From Thalassotalea hakodatensis (lineage in GTDB: Bacteria; Pseudomonadota; Gammaproteobacteria; Enterobacterales; Alteromonadaceae), in contig NZ_AP027365.1 of the NCBI RefSeq assembly GCF_030295995.1, positions 2,946,066-3,010,065 on the forward strand: a stretch of 64,000 bases of DNA, written 5' to 3'. The notes below the pieces were generated by a model. It searched no databases, had not been told where the DNA came from, and saw nothing but the letters and a program-made list of their open reading frames with translations. Shown piece by piece: positions 1 to 8,960 of this stretch. Each line of letters begins with the position of its first letter. The stretch's first letter is position 1. The translations under genes were made by a program, and so were the position numbers.

Positions 1-357
1 TCGCGTTTGAATGCTTGGATGAGAGTCATCACCACAAAACTGATAAGGAAGTGAAGGATATTTGGTTTGAATATCTGCTAATGAGCGGCCAATTAAGCGC
101 TTTGCTGAAACAATGGTGTTTTCAGGATCAGAAATAGAAAATGCCTTTGCTTCATCACCAACAAGGGTTTCTGTTTCTTGGTAGCTGACAACGGAAGGTA
201 AAATATCACGTTGTTTATCATCAGAAATTGTTTCTGCTAAACCACTTTTAACCGTGGCGACCAATGAATTGGTTGTACCTAAATCAATACCTATTGCCAA
301 TTTATGTTCATGAGGTACAGTACTTTGGCCTGGTTCTGCAATCTGTAATAACGCCAT
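1..357 (-). CDS. hscA: HscA, Fe-S cluster assembly Hsp70 chaperone (N-terminal part)
   Basis: Only the first 119 codons are in the window; the gene runs off the left edge. The N-terminus reads [19 protein letters not shown] and is followed by the Hsp70 phosphate-binding motif [10 protein letters not shown], as in HscA. HscA is the specialised DnaK paralogue that, with HscB, pulls the Fe-S cluster off the IscU scaffold using ATP. It starts 38 bp after hscB in the same minus-strand isc operon, which favours HscA over DnaK. The ferredoxin gene fdx would be expected further left, outside the window. Confidence 0.95.
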   Translation of the reverse strand, partial: MALLQIAEPGQSTVPHEHKLAIGIDLGTTNSLVATVKSGLAETISDDKQRDILPSVVSYQETETLVGDEAKAFSISDPENTIVSAKRLIGRSLADIQTKYPSLPYQFCGDDSHPSIQTR

Positions 358-395
358 GTTTGAGCTCTTTAATTTTGTCGGTTTACGTGAGTCAG

Positions 396-923
396 TTAAT
401 CGTCAAACAATAAGTCTTCTAAACGATCTAACTCTACATGTAATTTTTGGTAAAATTTAAGCTTACGAAGCAATTCACTTGCTTGCTTGTTTGATGCTTC
501 TGTATTATCAATTAGGGCAACTTGCATTGCTTTGAAGTGCTGCTCAAATTCAACTTCTAATACTTGTGACGCTTCAAAAACAGCACTTTCAACATTATCA
601 GCAAATTTTACTTCTGCAAGCATTTCGCGTAGTTCCATTTGTCTCATCAAAAAGGCATTATCACTAAATGACGCCTGCTCGTTAGGTAACGAGACATCTC
701 GTAATTCAAGCATATATTCAGCGCGACTTAATGGATTTTTTAACGTTTGATAAGCATCATTTATCAATGTAGATTTTTTTGCAGCAAGTAATTTCTCTTG
801 ATTGCTTGCATGAGCAAAGCGATCAGGGTGCACACTTTTTTGAATGGTTTGATAACGTTCTGTTAAGGTATTCAGTTCAAGCGAAAATTTTTCTTCAAGC
901 CCGAATATTTCAAAATAGTTCAC
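396..923 (-). CDS. hscB: HscB, J-domain co-chaperone for Fe-S cluster transfer
   Basis: This J-domain protein delivers IscU to HscA and stimulates its ATPase. The HPD motif that contacts Hsp70 is at residues 32-34 (VHPDRF) in an N-terminal J domain, followed by the helical C-terminal IscU-binding half. No ATG is available at the N-terminus. I chose the GTG at 923, giving MNYFEIFGL, which lines up with the E. coli HscB start MDYFTLFGL. A GTG three codons upstream at 932 is the alternative. The length (175 aa) matches the family (about 171). It lies between iscA and hscA in the isc operon. Confidence 0.93.
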   Translation of the reverse strand: MNYFEIFGLEEKFSLELNTLTERYQTIQKSVHPDRFAHASNQEKLLAAKKSTLINDAYQTLKNPLSRAEYMLELRDVSLPNEQASFSDNAFLMRQMELREMLAEVKFADNVESAVFEASQVLEVEFEQHFKAMQVALIDNTEASNKQASELLRKLKFYQKLHVELDRLEDLLFDD

Positions 924-986
924 ATTTACCACTTAATTTAGGTTGATTATCAGAGGATATTTGATCGGTAGCAGAAAGCTTAAACG

Positions 987-1310
987 TTACACATTAAAGC
1001 TTTCGCCACAACCACATTCACCTTTGGCATTAGGGTTTGTGAATTTAAAACCTTCATTTAACCCTTCTTTGACAAAGTCTAATTCAATGCCATCAAGGTA
1101 AACAAGGCTCTTACCGTCAATGATGATATTGACGTCATCAACCTCAAACATTTGATCGTCATCGTTAAGCTCATCTACAAATTCAAGTACATAAGCTAAG
1201 CCTGAGCAACCCGTTGTTTTTACGCCTAAACGTAAGCCAAGCCCTTTACCACGATTTGTAACAAAAGACCTGACACGTTCTGCAGCGGCTGGAGTCATTG
1301 AAATAGTCAT
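987..1310 (-). CDS. iscA: IscA, A-type Fe-S cluster carrier
   Basis: This is a 107-residue A-type carrier protein that receives iron or Fe-S clusters and passes them to apo-targets. The three conserved cysteines are present at residues 35, 99 and 101 (TTGCSG and the C-terminal CGCGESF). The length equals the E. coli protein. The gene starts 11 bp after iscU and belongs to the minus-strand isc operon. ErpA is a paralogue with the same motif, but the position inside isc identifies IscA. Confidence 0.96.
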   Translation of the reverse strand: MTISMTPAAAERVRSFVTNRGKGLGLRLGVKTTGCSGLAYVLEFVDELNDDDQMFEVDDVNIIIDGKSLVYLDGIELDFVKEGLNEGFKFTNPNAKGECGCGESFNV

Positions 1311-1321
1311 TCAATGCCTAC

Positions 1322-1705
1322 CTATTCACCGTGCTTAGTACGGTAATCTTCAATCGCTGCTTTGATAGCATCTTCCGCTAGAATTGAGCAATGAATTTTC
1401 ACTGGCGGTAACGCTAACTCTTCAGCGATGTCAGTGTTTTTAATGCCCGATGCTTCATCAATACTCTTACCTTTAACCCACTCAGTCACAAGTGAACTTG
1501 AAGCGATTGCTGAACCACAACCATAAGTTTTAAATTTAGCATCTTCAATGATACCTTCTTCGGTAATTTTTAATTGAAGTTTCATTACATCACCACACGC
1601 CGGAGCACCAACCATACCGGTTGCTATTTGTGGATCTTCTTTGCTAAATGAACCCACATTACGAGGGTTTTCATAATGATCAATTACTTTTTCACTGTAA
1701 GCCAT
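1322..1705 (-). CDS. iscU: IscU, Fe-S cluster assembly scaffold
   Basis: This is the scaffold on which IscS-derived sulfur and iron are assembled into [2Fe-2S] clusters. The cluster ligands are visible: Cys37 and Asp39 (APACGD), Cys63 (YGCGSAIASS) and the C-terminal Cys directly after the LPPVKIHC motif. LPPVK is the peptide that HscA recognises. The 127 aa length is typical. It lies 28 bp after iscS, with a clear AGGAGA ribosome-binding site. Confidence 0.97.
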   Translation of the reverse strand: MAYSEKVIDHYENPRNVGSFSKEDPQIATGMVGAPACGDVMKLQLKITEEGIIEDAKFKTYGCGSAIASSSLVTEWVKGKSIDEASGIKNTDIAEELALPPVKIHCSILAEDAIKAAIEDYRTKHGE

Positions 1706-1733
1706 AATATTCTCTCCTGATAACGCTAGCGAA

Positions 1734-2948
1734 TTAGTGCGCTACCCATTCAACTGAATCTAAATCAACACCATCTTTATACATTTCCCAAAGCGGTGAC
1801 ATTTCACGTAAATGCTCAATCGCTTTTGAAATAATACTGATAGCATGATCGACTTCTTCTTCGGTAGTAAAACGGCCAAAGCTAAAGCGAATTGAGCTAT
1901 GTGCCATTTCGTCATTTAATCCTAACGCGCGTAACACGTAAGATGGTTCTAAACTTGCTGATGTACAAGCAGAGCCACTTGATACCGCTAAATCTTTTAA
2001 TGCCATGATGAGCGATTCACCTTCAACAAAGTTGAAGCTGACATTTAAATTGCCTGGATAACGCTTATCAACGTCGCCATTAATAAATACTTGTTCTAAG
2101 TTATCAATGCCTGCCCATAAGCGATCTCGCATAGCAGTAACGTGTGCTAAGTCTTGTGACATTTCTTCTTTAGCGATTCGACACGCTTCACCAAAACCAA
2201 CAATTTGATGTGTTGGCAAAGTACCACTACGCATACCACGTTCATGCCCACCACCATGCATTTGAGCTTCTAAGCGCATACGAGGTTTACGACGAACATA
2301 TAATGCGCCAATCCCTTTTGGACCGTACATTTTGTGTGCAGAAATTGACAACAAATCAACTTTTAACTGTTGAATGTCTAAAGGGATTTTTCCGGCACTT
2401 TGTGCCGCATCCACATGAAACGCGATCTTACGAGCACGACACATCTCACCAATCTCAGCAATATCTTGTATTACGCCAATTTCATTATTTACGTGCATGA
2501 TACTTACTAATACGGTGTCATCACGTAAGGCTGAAGCAAGCTTGTTTAAATCAATTAAACCGTTTGCTTCAGGATCTAAATAGGTTACTTCAAACCCTTG
2601 ACGTTCTAATTCACGACACGTATCAAGCACAGCTTTATGTTCCGTTTTACAGGTAATAATGTGCTTGCCCTTTTTGCTATAGAAATTAGCAACACCTTTA
2701 ATAGCAAGGTTATTTGACTCAGTAGCGCCTGACGTTATAACAATTTCACGTGGGTCAGCATTTAATAAATCTGCAATTTGGTTTCTAGCAATATCAACCG
2801 CTTCTTCAGCTTGCCAGCCAAATTTGTGTGAACGTGATGCTGGATTACCATAACAACCATCTGTAGTTAGGTATTGCATCATTTTTTCAGCAACACGCTT
2901 ATCTGCTGGTGTTGTTGCTGAATAATCAAAATAAATAGGAAGCTTCAT
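1734..2948 (-). CDS. iscS: IscS, cysteine desulfurase
   Basis: This is a PLP-dependent enzyme that converts cysteine to alanine and hands persulfide sulfur to IscU, TusA, ThiI and others. At 404 aa it has exactly the E. coli IscS length. The PLP lysine is in [10 protein letters not shown] and the mobile-loop catalytic cysteine is in [10 protein letters not shown]. The N-terminus [16 protein letters not shown] is diagnostic of IscS. It lies between iscR and iscU. The neighbouring cysE, which supplies the cysteine precursor O-acetylserine, makes metabolic sense. Confidence 0.98.
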   Translation of the reverse strand: MKLPIYFDYSATTPADKRVAEKMMQYLTTDGCYGNPASRSHKFGWQAEEAVDIARNQIADLLNADPREIVITSGATESNNLAIKGVANFYSKKGKHIITCKTEHKAVLDTCRELERQGFEVTYLDPEANGLIDLNKLASALRDDTVLVSIMHVNNEIGVIQDIAEIGEMCRARKIAFHVDAAQSAGKIPLDIQQLKVDLLSISAHKMYGPKGIGALYVRRKPRMRLEAQMHGGGHERGMRSGTLPTHQIVGFGEACRIAKEEMSQDLAHVTAMRDRLWAGIDNLEQVFINGDVDKRYPGNLNVSFNFVEGESLIMALKDLAVSSGSACTSASLEPSYVLRALGLNDEMAHSSIRFSFGRFTTEEEVDHAISIISKAIEHLREMSPLWEMYKDGVDLDSVEWVAH

Positions 2949-2985
2949 TGACTAACTGTCTCCAATTTTAATCGACATTACTGCG

Positions 2986-3486
2986 CTAACAGTTTTGTAT
3001 TAAATTCGTTGCGATCAAGGTCTCAAGTGCGTGCTTTTCTTCACGCTTTTGCAAGTTATCTTGCCGCTTTGATACCTGTTTAACATTTCTTTGTTCTACT
3101 AATTCAGACAAAGAAATACCTTGTAAAAATTCTTCAATACGATTGCTTAAGTCAGTCCATAATGAATGCGTTAAGCATTGATCACCTGACTGACAATCTC
3201 CCTTGCCGCCACATCGTGTGGCATTTATACTCTCATCAACTGCTGAAATAACATCAGCAACATATATTTGAGCAGAGCATTTCCCAAGGCGATACCCTCC
3301 ACCCGGACCTCGAATACTATTAACAAGTCCGTGCTTGCGTAAACGAGAAAATAATTGCTCTAAGTAAGATAAAGAAATCCCCTGACGTTCTGAAATGTCA
3401 GCTAAAGAGACAGGCCCGTCTGCTGCATGAATAGCAACATCAAGCATAGCTGTAACGGCATAACGCCCTTTAGATGTGAGTTTCAT
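2986..3486 (-). CDS. iscR: IscR, Rrf2-family Fe-S-sensing regulator
   Basis: This winged-helix Rrf2 repressor binds a [2Fe-2S] cluster and then represses its own operon through type-1 sites. The cluster ligands Cys92, Cys98, Cys104 and His107 are all present ([17 protein letters not shown]). The recognition helix region is residues about 28-62. The C-terminal tail past residue 135 is longer and more charged than the core fold needs. It is the first gene of the isc operon, and its upstream region holds two IscR boxes. Confidence 0.97.
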   Translation of the reverse strand: MKLTSKGRYAVTAMLDVAIHAADGPVSLADISERQGISLSYLEQLFSRLRKHGLVNSIRGPGGGYRLGKCSAQIYVADVISAVDESINATRCGGKGDCQSGDQCLTHSLWTDLSNRIEEFLQGISLSELVEQRNVKQVSKRQDNLQKREEKHALETLIATNLIQNC

Positions 3487-3512
3487 TCTTTACCTCAATA
3501 AAATTGCGCGCA

Positions 3513-3540
3513 ATTCTACATAACCCTATAAAATAGTCAA
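3513..3540 (-). promoter_or_regulatory. isc operon proximal promoter
   Basis: Reading the minus strand, the -35 hexamer TTGACT (3540-3535) is separated by 16 bp from the -10 hexamer TAGAAT (3518-3513). It lies about 25 bp upstream of the iscR start codon, close enough to leave only a short leader. An IscR type-1 box lies 4 bp upstream of the -35. Confidence 0.7.
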
Positions 3541-3544
3541 ATAA

Positions 3545-3569
3545 ATACCTGAGCAATATACTCAAGTAT
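3545..3569. promoter_or_regulatory. IscR type-1 box 1
   Basis: This is a 25-bp near-palindrome with plus-strand halves ATACCTGAGC and ACTCAAGTAT around an AT-rich centre. It fits the E. coli type-1 consensus ATASYYGACT-N5-AGTCRRSTAT except that GACT/AGTC is GAGC/ACTC. The box overlaps the -10 of the distal promoter (3568-3573) and sits just upstream of the proximal -35, so holo-IscR would block either promoter. Confidence 0.72.
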
Positions 3570-3595
3570 TCTACACACCTTTATAGATTTTGCAA
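3568..3595 (-). promoter_or_regulatory. isc operon distal promoter (duplicated copy)
   Basis: On the minus strand TTGCAA (3595-3590) is 16 bp from TAGAAT (3573-3568). The spacing and the -10 sequence match the proximal promoter exactly, and each promoter follows an IscR box at the same distance. This suggests a 54-55 bp tandem duplication of the whole box-plus-promoter module. Confidence 0.5.
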
Positions 3596-3598
3596 TGA

Positions 3599-3623
3599 AT
3601 ACCTGAGTAATTTACTCAGGTAT
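3599..3623. promoter_or_regulatory. IscR type-1 box 2
   Basis: This is a perfect palindrome in its arms: ATACCTGAGT, centre AATTT, then ACTCAGGTAT. It is the stronger of the two IscR-like boxes and lies 54 bp from box 1, upstream of the distal promoter -35. The symmetry and ATA/TAT ends match type-1 IscR sites. Confidence 0.72.
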
Positions 3624-3687
3624 TTTTAACAACGAAATGAACTCTACTTTTTTTAAGAAACAAGTAATTGAACTAATGCTTTAATGA

Positions 3688-4494
3688 TTATATTTCAGGG
3701 TCGAAAGAATCTATTTTTTTTCTACGTCGTGCTGCAGCGGCAGCTTCGTCTTCGATGAATTCACCTACCCTTAATTCGGGTAAAGCATCTTGACAAACCT
3801 CCCCACCCATCCGATTAATTTCTTTGCATAAATCAGCGACTTTATTGTCCATTAAGTGAACATGATCTAATAAGCGACCTATCGCTTTTGCAACAGGATC
3901 AGGGCTATCTTCAGAGACGGCATAGGCATCGAAACCAAATTTTTCCGCGGTTTTTTCACGTAATTCATCAGTACCATTTTTATTTGGATTAACAATTTTT
4001 CCGGGAATGCCAACCGCAGTAGCATTATCAGGTAAATCTTTTACCACTACAGAGTTAGAACCTACTTTACCATTTTCACCTATACGGATAGGTCCAAGCA
4101 CTTGCGCACCTGCGCCAATAACAACATTATTGCCTAGCGTAGGATGTCGTTTACCGGCTTTCCAACTGGTTCCACCTAACGTAACGCCATGATAAAGGGT
4201 AACATCGTCACCAATTTCAGCGGTTTCGCCAATCACAACACCCATGCCATGATCAATAAAAAAACGTCGACCAAGTTTAGCCCCTGGATGAATTTCCACA
4301 CCGGTCAACCAACGGGAAAATGTTGAAAGCATCCGCGCGATTAACTTCCAGTTATTTCGCCAAAGTTTATTGCTTAGCCTATGGATCCAAATTGCATGCA
4401 TGCCCGGATAATTGGTAAGCACTTCAAATGTGGTTCTTGCGGCAGGATCTCGATCAAAGACACTTTGGATATCTTCTTTGATACGACTAAACAT
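3688..4494 (-). CDS. cysE: CysE, serine O-acetyltransferase
   Basis: This enzyme catalyses acetyl-CoA plus L-serine to O-acetylserine, the committed step of cysteine synthesis. The N-terminal helical SATase region (about 1-80) is followed by the left-handed beta-helix of hexapeptide repeats containing [28 protein letters not shown] (given here in part: [16 protein letters not shown]), with the catalytic His/Asp region. A C-terminal extension of about 90 aa (residues 180-268) carries acidic and [11 protein letters not shown] sequence. It follows trmJ by 31 bp and precedes iscR by 201 bp, the arrangement common in gammaproteobacteria. Confidence 0.93.
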   Translation of the reverse strand: MFSRIKEDIQSVFDRDPAARTTFEVLTNYPGMHAIWIHRLSNKLWRNNWKLIARMLSTFSRWLTGVEIHPGAKLGRRFFIDHGMGVVIGETAEIGDDVTLYHGVTLGGTSWKAGKRHPTLGNNVVIGAGAQVLGPIRIGENGKVGSNSVVVKDLPDNATAVGIPGKIVNPNKNGTDELREKTAEKFGFDAYAVSEDSPDPVAKAIGRLLDHVHLMDNKVADLCKEINRMGGEVCQDALPELRVGEFIEDEAAAAARRRKKIDSFDPEI

Positions 4495-4525
4495 AATTTT
4501 TATTTCCTTTTACTGCTGTAACGCA

Positions 4526-5251
4526 TTATTTCTTGGCTGACTTTTCAACCGAAGATAAAATTCCACGCCACATTTTAACTTCTTTACTATCAGGTCGTGC
4601 GCGATTAATAAATCGACGTAATTTAGTCATCACCAATCCAGGATGACTAGGTACGATAAAACCTGTTGCTTTTAATGCTTGTTCAAAGTGTTCAAACATT
4701 CTTTCTGTTTCTTCTACAACCGGGTAGTCTTCAATATCATTATTTTCGTATTGCTTATTTTCGCTCGCAAGAAAAGCCATACGCACTTCATAACTTAACG
4801 TTTGTACAGCCATCGCTAAGTTTAGTGAGCTATATTCAGGGTTAGCTGGAATTTGCACATGAAAATGACACAACTGTAACTCTTCGTTAGTCAAGCCACT
4901 ACTTTCACGACCAAACACTAATGCAACCGGATATTTTTGCCCTTCAGTCACCATTTTTTCGCCACACGTTCTAGGCTCTAACATTGGCCAAGGTAACGTG
5001 CGAGAACGAGCACTAGTACCGACCACTAAACCACAATCTTCAACGGCTTCTTCCAATGTCTTAACTACTTTTGCATTTGCTAATACGTCCGTAGCTCCTG
5101 CTGCCAAGGCTTGCGCTTGTCCATTTGGCATCTCAATAGGATCAACCAAATATAGTTCAGTTAACCCCATGGTCTTCATAGCTCGCGCTGCAGAACCGAT
5201 ATTTCGACAATCAGAAGTGTTTACTAACACAATACGTACAGAATCTAACAT
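4526..5251 (-). CDS. trmJ: TrmJ, tRNA Cm32/Um32 2'-O-methyltransferase
   Basis: This SPOUT-class methyltransferase methylates ribose 32 in the anticodon loop of several tRNAs using SAM. The N-terminus [20 protein letters not shown] aligns with the E. coli start MLQNIRIVLVETSHTGN, so I placed the start at the ATG at 5251; an in-frame TTG upstream at 5278 is unlikely. The knot motifs [16 protein letters not shown] and [17 protein letters not shown] are intact. Length 241 aa (E. coli 246). It is the first gene of a trmJ-cysE pair upstream of isc. Confidence 0.93.
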   Translation of the reverse strand: MLDSVRIVLVNTSDCRNIGSAARAMKTMGLTELYLVDPIEMPNGQAQALAAGATDVLANAKVVKTLEEAVEDCGLVVGTSARSRTLPWPMLEPRTCGEKMVTEGQKYPVALVFGRESSGLTNEELQLCHFHVQIPANPEYSSLNLAMAVQTLSYEVRMAFLASENKQYENNDIEDYPVVEETERMFEHFEQALKATGFIVPSHPGLVMTKLRRFINRARPDSKEVKMWRGILSSVEKSAKK

Positions 5252-5593
5252 TACCTTAAAATCTCTTTGCTTAATCAAACCGAGCGATTAATTTGCTCAA
5301 ATTAACTATCTAGATGGCTAAAATTGTCGATAATGTTAGCATAAAAACAATACCCCTGTATGGTAAAAAAAGCACGTAAATACGCTAAATTTAATAGAGC
5401 TTATCTTTCTGAATTATGATGATATTATCTATTAAAGTTTTGTTCATGAGATTACCGTACAAAAAACAACCTCTCCATTATTCACAATCACTCGCATTTC
5501 TTAATTTTATTTGCTATTATTCGCCGCCGAAATCAGAGTGTTGATTTTGTACTCGTTCTTTTACAAAGCTGTTTAAACTATTAAGGTATTGTT
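5252..5593. other. Divergent intergenic region trmJ/suhB
   Basis: This 342-bp AT-rich spacer must hold the promoters of trmJ (minus) and suhB (plus). I see no small gene, RNA gene or convincing operator. The only hairpin noted is a short one, AAATCA/TGATTT near 5530-5547, in the suhB leader. Confidence 0.4.
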
Positions 5594-6397
5594 ATGCACC
5601 CGATGCTAAATATTGCTGTGCGCGCTGCGCGTAGTGCTGGAAATATTATTTCTCGTTCTTTTGAGCAAGTAGATAAAATTGAGATTGAATTAAAAGGTAC
5701 GAATGATTTTGTCACCAATATAGACAAAATGGCAGAGCAAGCCATCATTGATACAATACAAAAATCTTATCCAAATCACACTATTATCGGCGAAGAATCT
5801 GGCGCAACTGACGGCAGTGACAGCGATTACCAATGGATTATCGATCCTCTTGATGGTACAACAAACTTTGTCAAAGGCATCCCTCACTTTGCCGTTTCTA
5901 TAGCATTAAAAGTAAAAGGTAAACTTGACCAAGCGGTGATATTTGACCCAATTCGTGGCGAACTTTTTACAGCAAGTCGCGGTAAAGGTGCTCAACTAAA
6001 TGGCTTTCGTATTCGTGTTAAACAAAACAAAGAACTTTCTGGCGCTATTTTAGCGACAGGTTTCCCTTTCAAACAAAAACAACATATGCCTGCATACATG
6101 AATATGTTTCAAGCTTTGTTTGTAAAAACTGCAGATATGCGCCGTGCTGGATCTGCTGCCTTAGATTTAGCTTATGTTGCTGCTGGTCGTGTTGATGGAT
6201 TTTTTGAGTTAGGTTTAAAGCCTTGGGATACCGCAGCGGGGGAATTATTGGTGATTGAAGCTGGTGGTTTGATTACTGATTTTGTTGGTAACCATAATCA
6301 TACTAATTCGGGGAATATTGTTGCTGGTAGCCCACGTTTATTAAAAGAAATATTAAAAGATATTCGCCCACATTTAGGTGATGCGTTAAGTAAATAA
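5594..6397 (+). CDS. suhB: SuhB, inositol-1-monophosphatase family protein
   Basis: This is an Mg-dependent inositol monophosphatase fold enzyme. In enterobacteria SuhB also joins the rRNA antitermination complex. The metal-binding motif DPLDGTTNFVKGIPHFAVS (about 84-102) and the second motif WDTAAGELLVIEAGG (about 212-226) are intact, with GEESG earlier. Length 267 aa equals E. coli SuhB. It is transcribed alone, divergent from trmJ as in E. coli (suhB-trmJ neighbours), which supports the gene name. Confidence 0.94.
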   Translation: MHPMLNIAVRAARSAGNIISRSFEQVDKIEIELKGTNDFVTNIDKMAEQAIIDTIQKSYPNHTIIGEESGATDGSDSDYQWIIDPLDGTTNFVKGIPHFAVSIALKVKGKLDQAVIFDPIRGELFTASRGKGAQLNGFRIRVKQNKELSGAILATGFPFKQKQHMPAYMNMFQALFVKTADMRRAGSAALDLAYVAAGRVDGFFELGLKPWDTAAGELLVIEAGGLITDFVGNHNHTNSGNIVAGSPRLLKEILKDIRPHLGDALSK

Positions 6398-6420
6398 TTG
6401 CTCGCATTTACACAGAATAA

Positions 6421-6449
6421 GAGTTGTTGTTTTCAACACACAACAACTC
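6421..6449. repeat. Inverted repeat between convergent suhB and EAL gene
   Basis: The arms GAGTTGTTG (6421-6429) and CAACAACTC (6441-6449) are perfect, with an 11-nt loop. There is no T-run on either strand, so it is not a canonical intrinsic terminator, but it sits just past the suhB stop codon and could stabilise or end that transcript. Confidence 0.5.
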
Positions 6450-6482
6450 ACTTGTCCAACACGTATAGAACATTCAATTACT

Positions 6483-6534
6483 GATGCCTTGATTGAATTT
6501 ATCAATAGTTATTAATAAATTCAATCAAGGCATC
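6483..6534. repeat. 20-bp perfect inverted repeat across the 3' end of the EAL gene
   Basis: The arm at 6515-6534 lies inside the last codons of the EAL gene (encoding ...DALIEFI), and its exact reverse complement occupies 6483-6502 immediately after and including the end of the stop codon. The loop is 12 nt (6503-6514). In RNA this would be a very stable hairpin closing over the stop codon. It has no U-tract. It looks like an inverted duplication of the gene's own tail. Confidence 0.85.
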
Positions 6535-8745
6535 ATCTTCTAACGGTTTACTGAGCCAATAGCCTTGTATTTCATCGCATTCCATTGCAGTTAAAATCTC
6601 AAGATGAACCAATTCTTCCACTCCTTCTGCAATAAGCGTTAAGTCTAAACTTTTACCTAGCCCGATGATCGTGTTTATTATAGCTTTATCTTCATCGTTT
6701 TTATCGCAATCTCGCACAAATGATTGATCAATTTTTAACTTATCAATAGGAAACTGTTTTAAATAGCTCAGCGACGAATAACCAGTACCAAAGTCATCTA
6801 TTGATAACTGCACCCCCAACCTTTTAAGTTTATGCATCATATTGAGTGTATTTACTTCATGATGCATAAATACGCCTTCTGTGATCTCAAGCTCTAAATT
6901 CGCAGGATTAAGACCACTTTCTTCTAGCGCCTGCTCCACGGTTTCAATAAATAACGGATGTGAAAACTGCCTTGGAGAAATGTTCACAGCTACTACCAAT
7001 TCATCATTATGTTGTTTTATTATTCTTTGCCCGAATAAACAAGCTTGCTGCAAAATCCACTGCCCAATTGTCACTATCAGACCAGACTGTTCTGCAAGCG
7101 GAATGAAATCTATCGGCGATACAATTTTACCGTTTTGACGCCAACGCACTAATGTTTCTATACCTGTGATCTTTTTTTGCTTAACGCAAAGTTGCGGTTG
7201 ATACACAAGAAATAGCTCCTCAAGAAAAACAGCATTCCTTAAGTTGTCTAACATGGCAGCCCTCTTTTCTGCGCGATCGGCAAACTCAGAGGTAAAAAAA
7301 GCATAATTTTCATGAGGGCTTTGACAAGCAACCCCAAGCGCAATATGAACATTCTTTAAAAGACTATTGCTATTAGTTGCATGCTCAGGAAAAGATGCAA
7401 AACCAAAGTCAAATTCTATAAAAAATTCACCATAACGGGTTACTAAAGCATTTTCGGTTTGTTTACTTAACTCAGTTGCCAATGTAACTAAGGTGGCATT
7501 ACTTTCATCATCAAGTGCTAACGCAGCAAATTCTCCTTCACCAAGATGATAAAACTCCACTTGCTGAGTGCTAGTATTACTCAGCACTTTGGCAATGCAT
7601 TTAATTAATGATGTAGTGACTTCTCCCCCTAAAGTTGCGACTTTATCGTTATAATGCCTGATCGCAAAAACCCCTAAAGAGAAAATGACATCACTTTCAA
7701 TAAGTGCTGATAGTTTTTCTTTTAATTTATATTGATTTGGTAGGCCTGTTTCTTGTGAGGTAAAAGCTAAATGCTTAACTTCTTGTTGTGCAACAACTTG
7801 TTCGGTCACATCTTTAATGTGAATATCATAAACATCGAAATCTTCTAACCAATTAACACTCACTTGCAGTATTTTATTTTTCAATGTTTGCTCAATAATA
7901 ATATAATGATTATTCGAGCGAGCAATTACCTCTTTTAGCGCTAAAAAATTACTTGGAATGAGTTTAGTCACCTCATTATTATCGAAACCTTCTTGCTTTA
8001 ATAAACGTTCACAAGCTGGGTTAGAAAAAAGCACTTCACCTTCACTGTTAACACTTATAATAGGGTTAGGGTTTCGCTGAGCAAAGTGTGCAAGCCTAGT
8101 GCTTTTCGTTTGTGCCAAAATATACTGTCTGATATACCATGCAACAATCACTGCTATAACCACAATAAAAACACTATAAAAAGTGACAAGCATCGCCGTT
8201 TTATCAATTTGCTGAATAGTTTCAACATGTCCTTCATCAACTTGTTTTTTAGTAATGTTTTCAATGTATTTAAGTGTAGGAAGCATTTGCAGACGTTGGT
8301 TTGAGATCGCCGTTAACACCGCTCTTAGGGCATCCCAATCTGGTTCATAAACATCCATTAATTGATCAAAACGATTAAACAATTGAATGATCTCTTGCTG
8401 TTGCAATTGAATATTTTTTGTTTCTTGTGCGATACCTTGTTGTCCCTCTAATGCACTTAAGTGCATAGCGAAGGTACGCTGTATATTACGTGATGAAGAT
8501 AAAAATATTGCTTGTTCTTTAGAGCGATAATACTCATAAACTATTCGCTCTTGTTCTGTTAAATCAGCGATTAATTCATTGATGGCAGATAAGATAGGCA
8601 ATCGATGTTCCACAACATCGACCGTTTGTATTTTAACTTTTTCATTGGCTTGAAAAACCAATAACGATAGCATCAATCCAAGCAACAAACTTAATCCTGC
8701 TAGCAGCGAAGCTTTTAGTAGGTATTTTCGTACCAAAAATTGCAT
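6502..8745 (-). CDS. Membrane PAS-GGDEF-EAL cyclic-di-GMP protein
   Basis: Layout: TM1 about 5-28, a periplasmic helical sensor region about 30-175, TM2 about 178-200, a PAS-like domain about 215-310, GGDEF about 330-480 and EAL about 495-747. The GGDEF signature is degenerate (GEGEF), so diguanylate cyclase activity is doubtful. The EAL domain keeps its metal and catalytic residues: ETLVRW, VNISPRQF, LELEITEG, DDFGTGYSS, LKIDQSFV, AEGVE and QGYWLSKPL. It is therefore most likely a c-di-GMP phosphodiesterase tuned by the degenerate GGDEF domain. The start is ATG 8745; a GTG at 8757 is possible. It is a single gene, convergent with suhB. Confidence 0.88.
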   Translation of the reverse strand: MQFLVRKYLLKASLLAGLSLLLGLMLSLLVFQANEKVKIQTVDVVEHRLPILSAINELIADLTEQERIVYEYYRSKEQAIFLSSSRNIQRTFAMHLSALEGQQGIAQETKNIQLQQQEIIQLFNRFDQLMDVYEPDWDALRAVLTAISNQRLQMLPTLKYIENITKKQVDEGHVETIQQIDKTAMLVTFYSVFIVVIAVIVAWYIRQYILAQTKSTRLAHFAQRNPNPIISVNSEGEVLFSNPACERLLKQEGFDNNEVTKLIPSNFLALKEVIARSNNHYIIIEQTLKNKILQVSVNWLEDFDVYDIHIKDVTEQVVAQQEVKHLAFTSQETGLPNQYKLKEKLSALIESDVIFSLGVFAIRHYNDKVATLGGEVTTSLIKCIAKVLSNTSTQQVEFYHLGEGEFAALALDDESNATLVTLATELSKQTENALVTRYGEFFIEFDFGFASFPEHATNSNSLLKNVHIALGVACQSPHENYAFFTSEFADRAEKRAAMLDNLRNAVFLEELFLVYQPQLCVKQKKITGIETLVRWRQNGKIVSPIDFIPLAEQSGLIVTIGQWILQQACLFGQRIIKQHNDELVVAVNISPRQFSHPLFIETVEQALEESGLNPANLELEITEGVFMHHEVNTLNMMHKLKRLGVQLSIDDFGTGYSSLSYLKQFPIDKLKIDQSFVRDCDKNDEDKAIINTIIGLGKSLDLTLIAEGVEELVHLEILTAMECDEIQGYWLSKPLEDDALIEFINNY

Positions 8746-8960
8746 ATTTACATCCACATCTATAAAAATTATTAAAGCCCATCATTGGCAGGAGCTTGAA
8801 CTAAACATTAAATCATTACTATACTTTTGCAATAGAAAACTCTTTTAATGACCGTTCATTAGCGCAATTAATCGCAATATTGAACAAAATATTTTGACGC
8901 TGCGTGGCGTATTAAATGATAAAAAGCTACAATCACTTCTTTTTAGTTTGTATGTTACGC

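Noticed and set aside
487-750. Plus-strand reading frame over hscB
   Set aside because: It is antisense to the clearly conserved hscB gene and has a skewed, non-protein-like composition.
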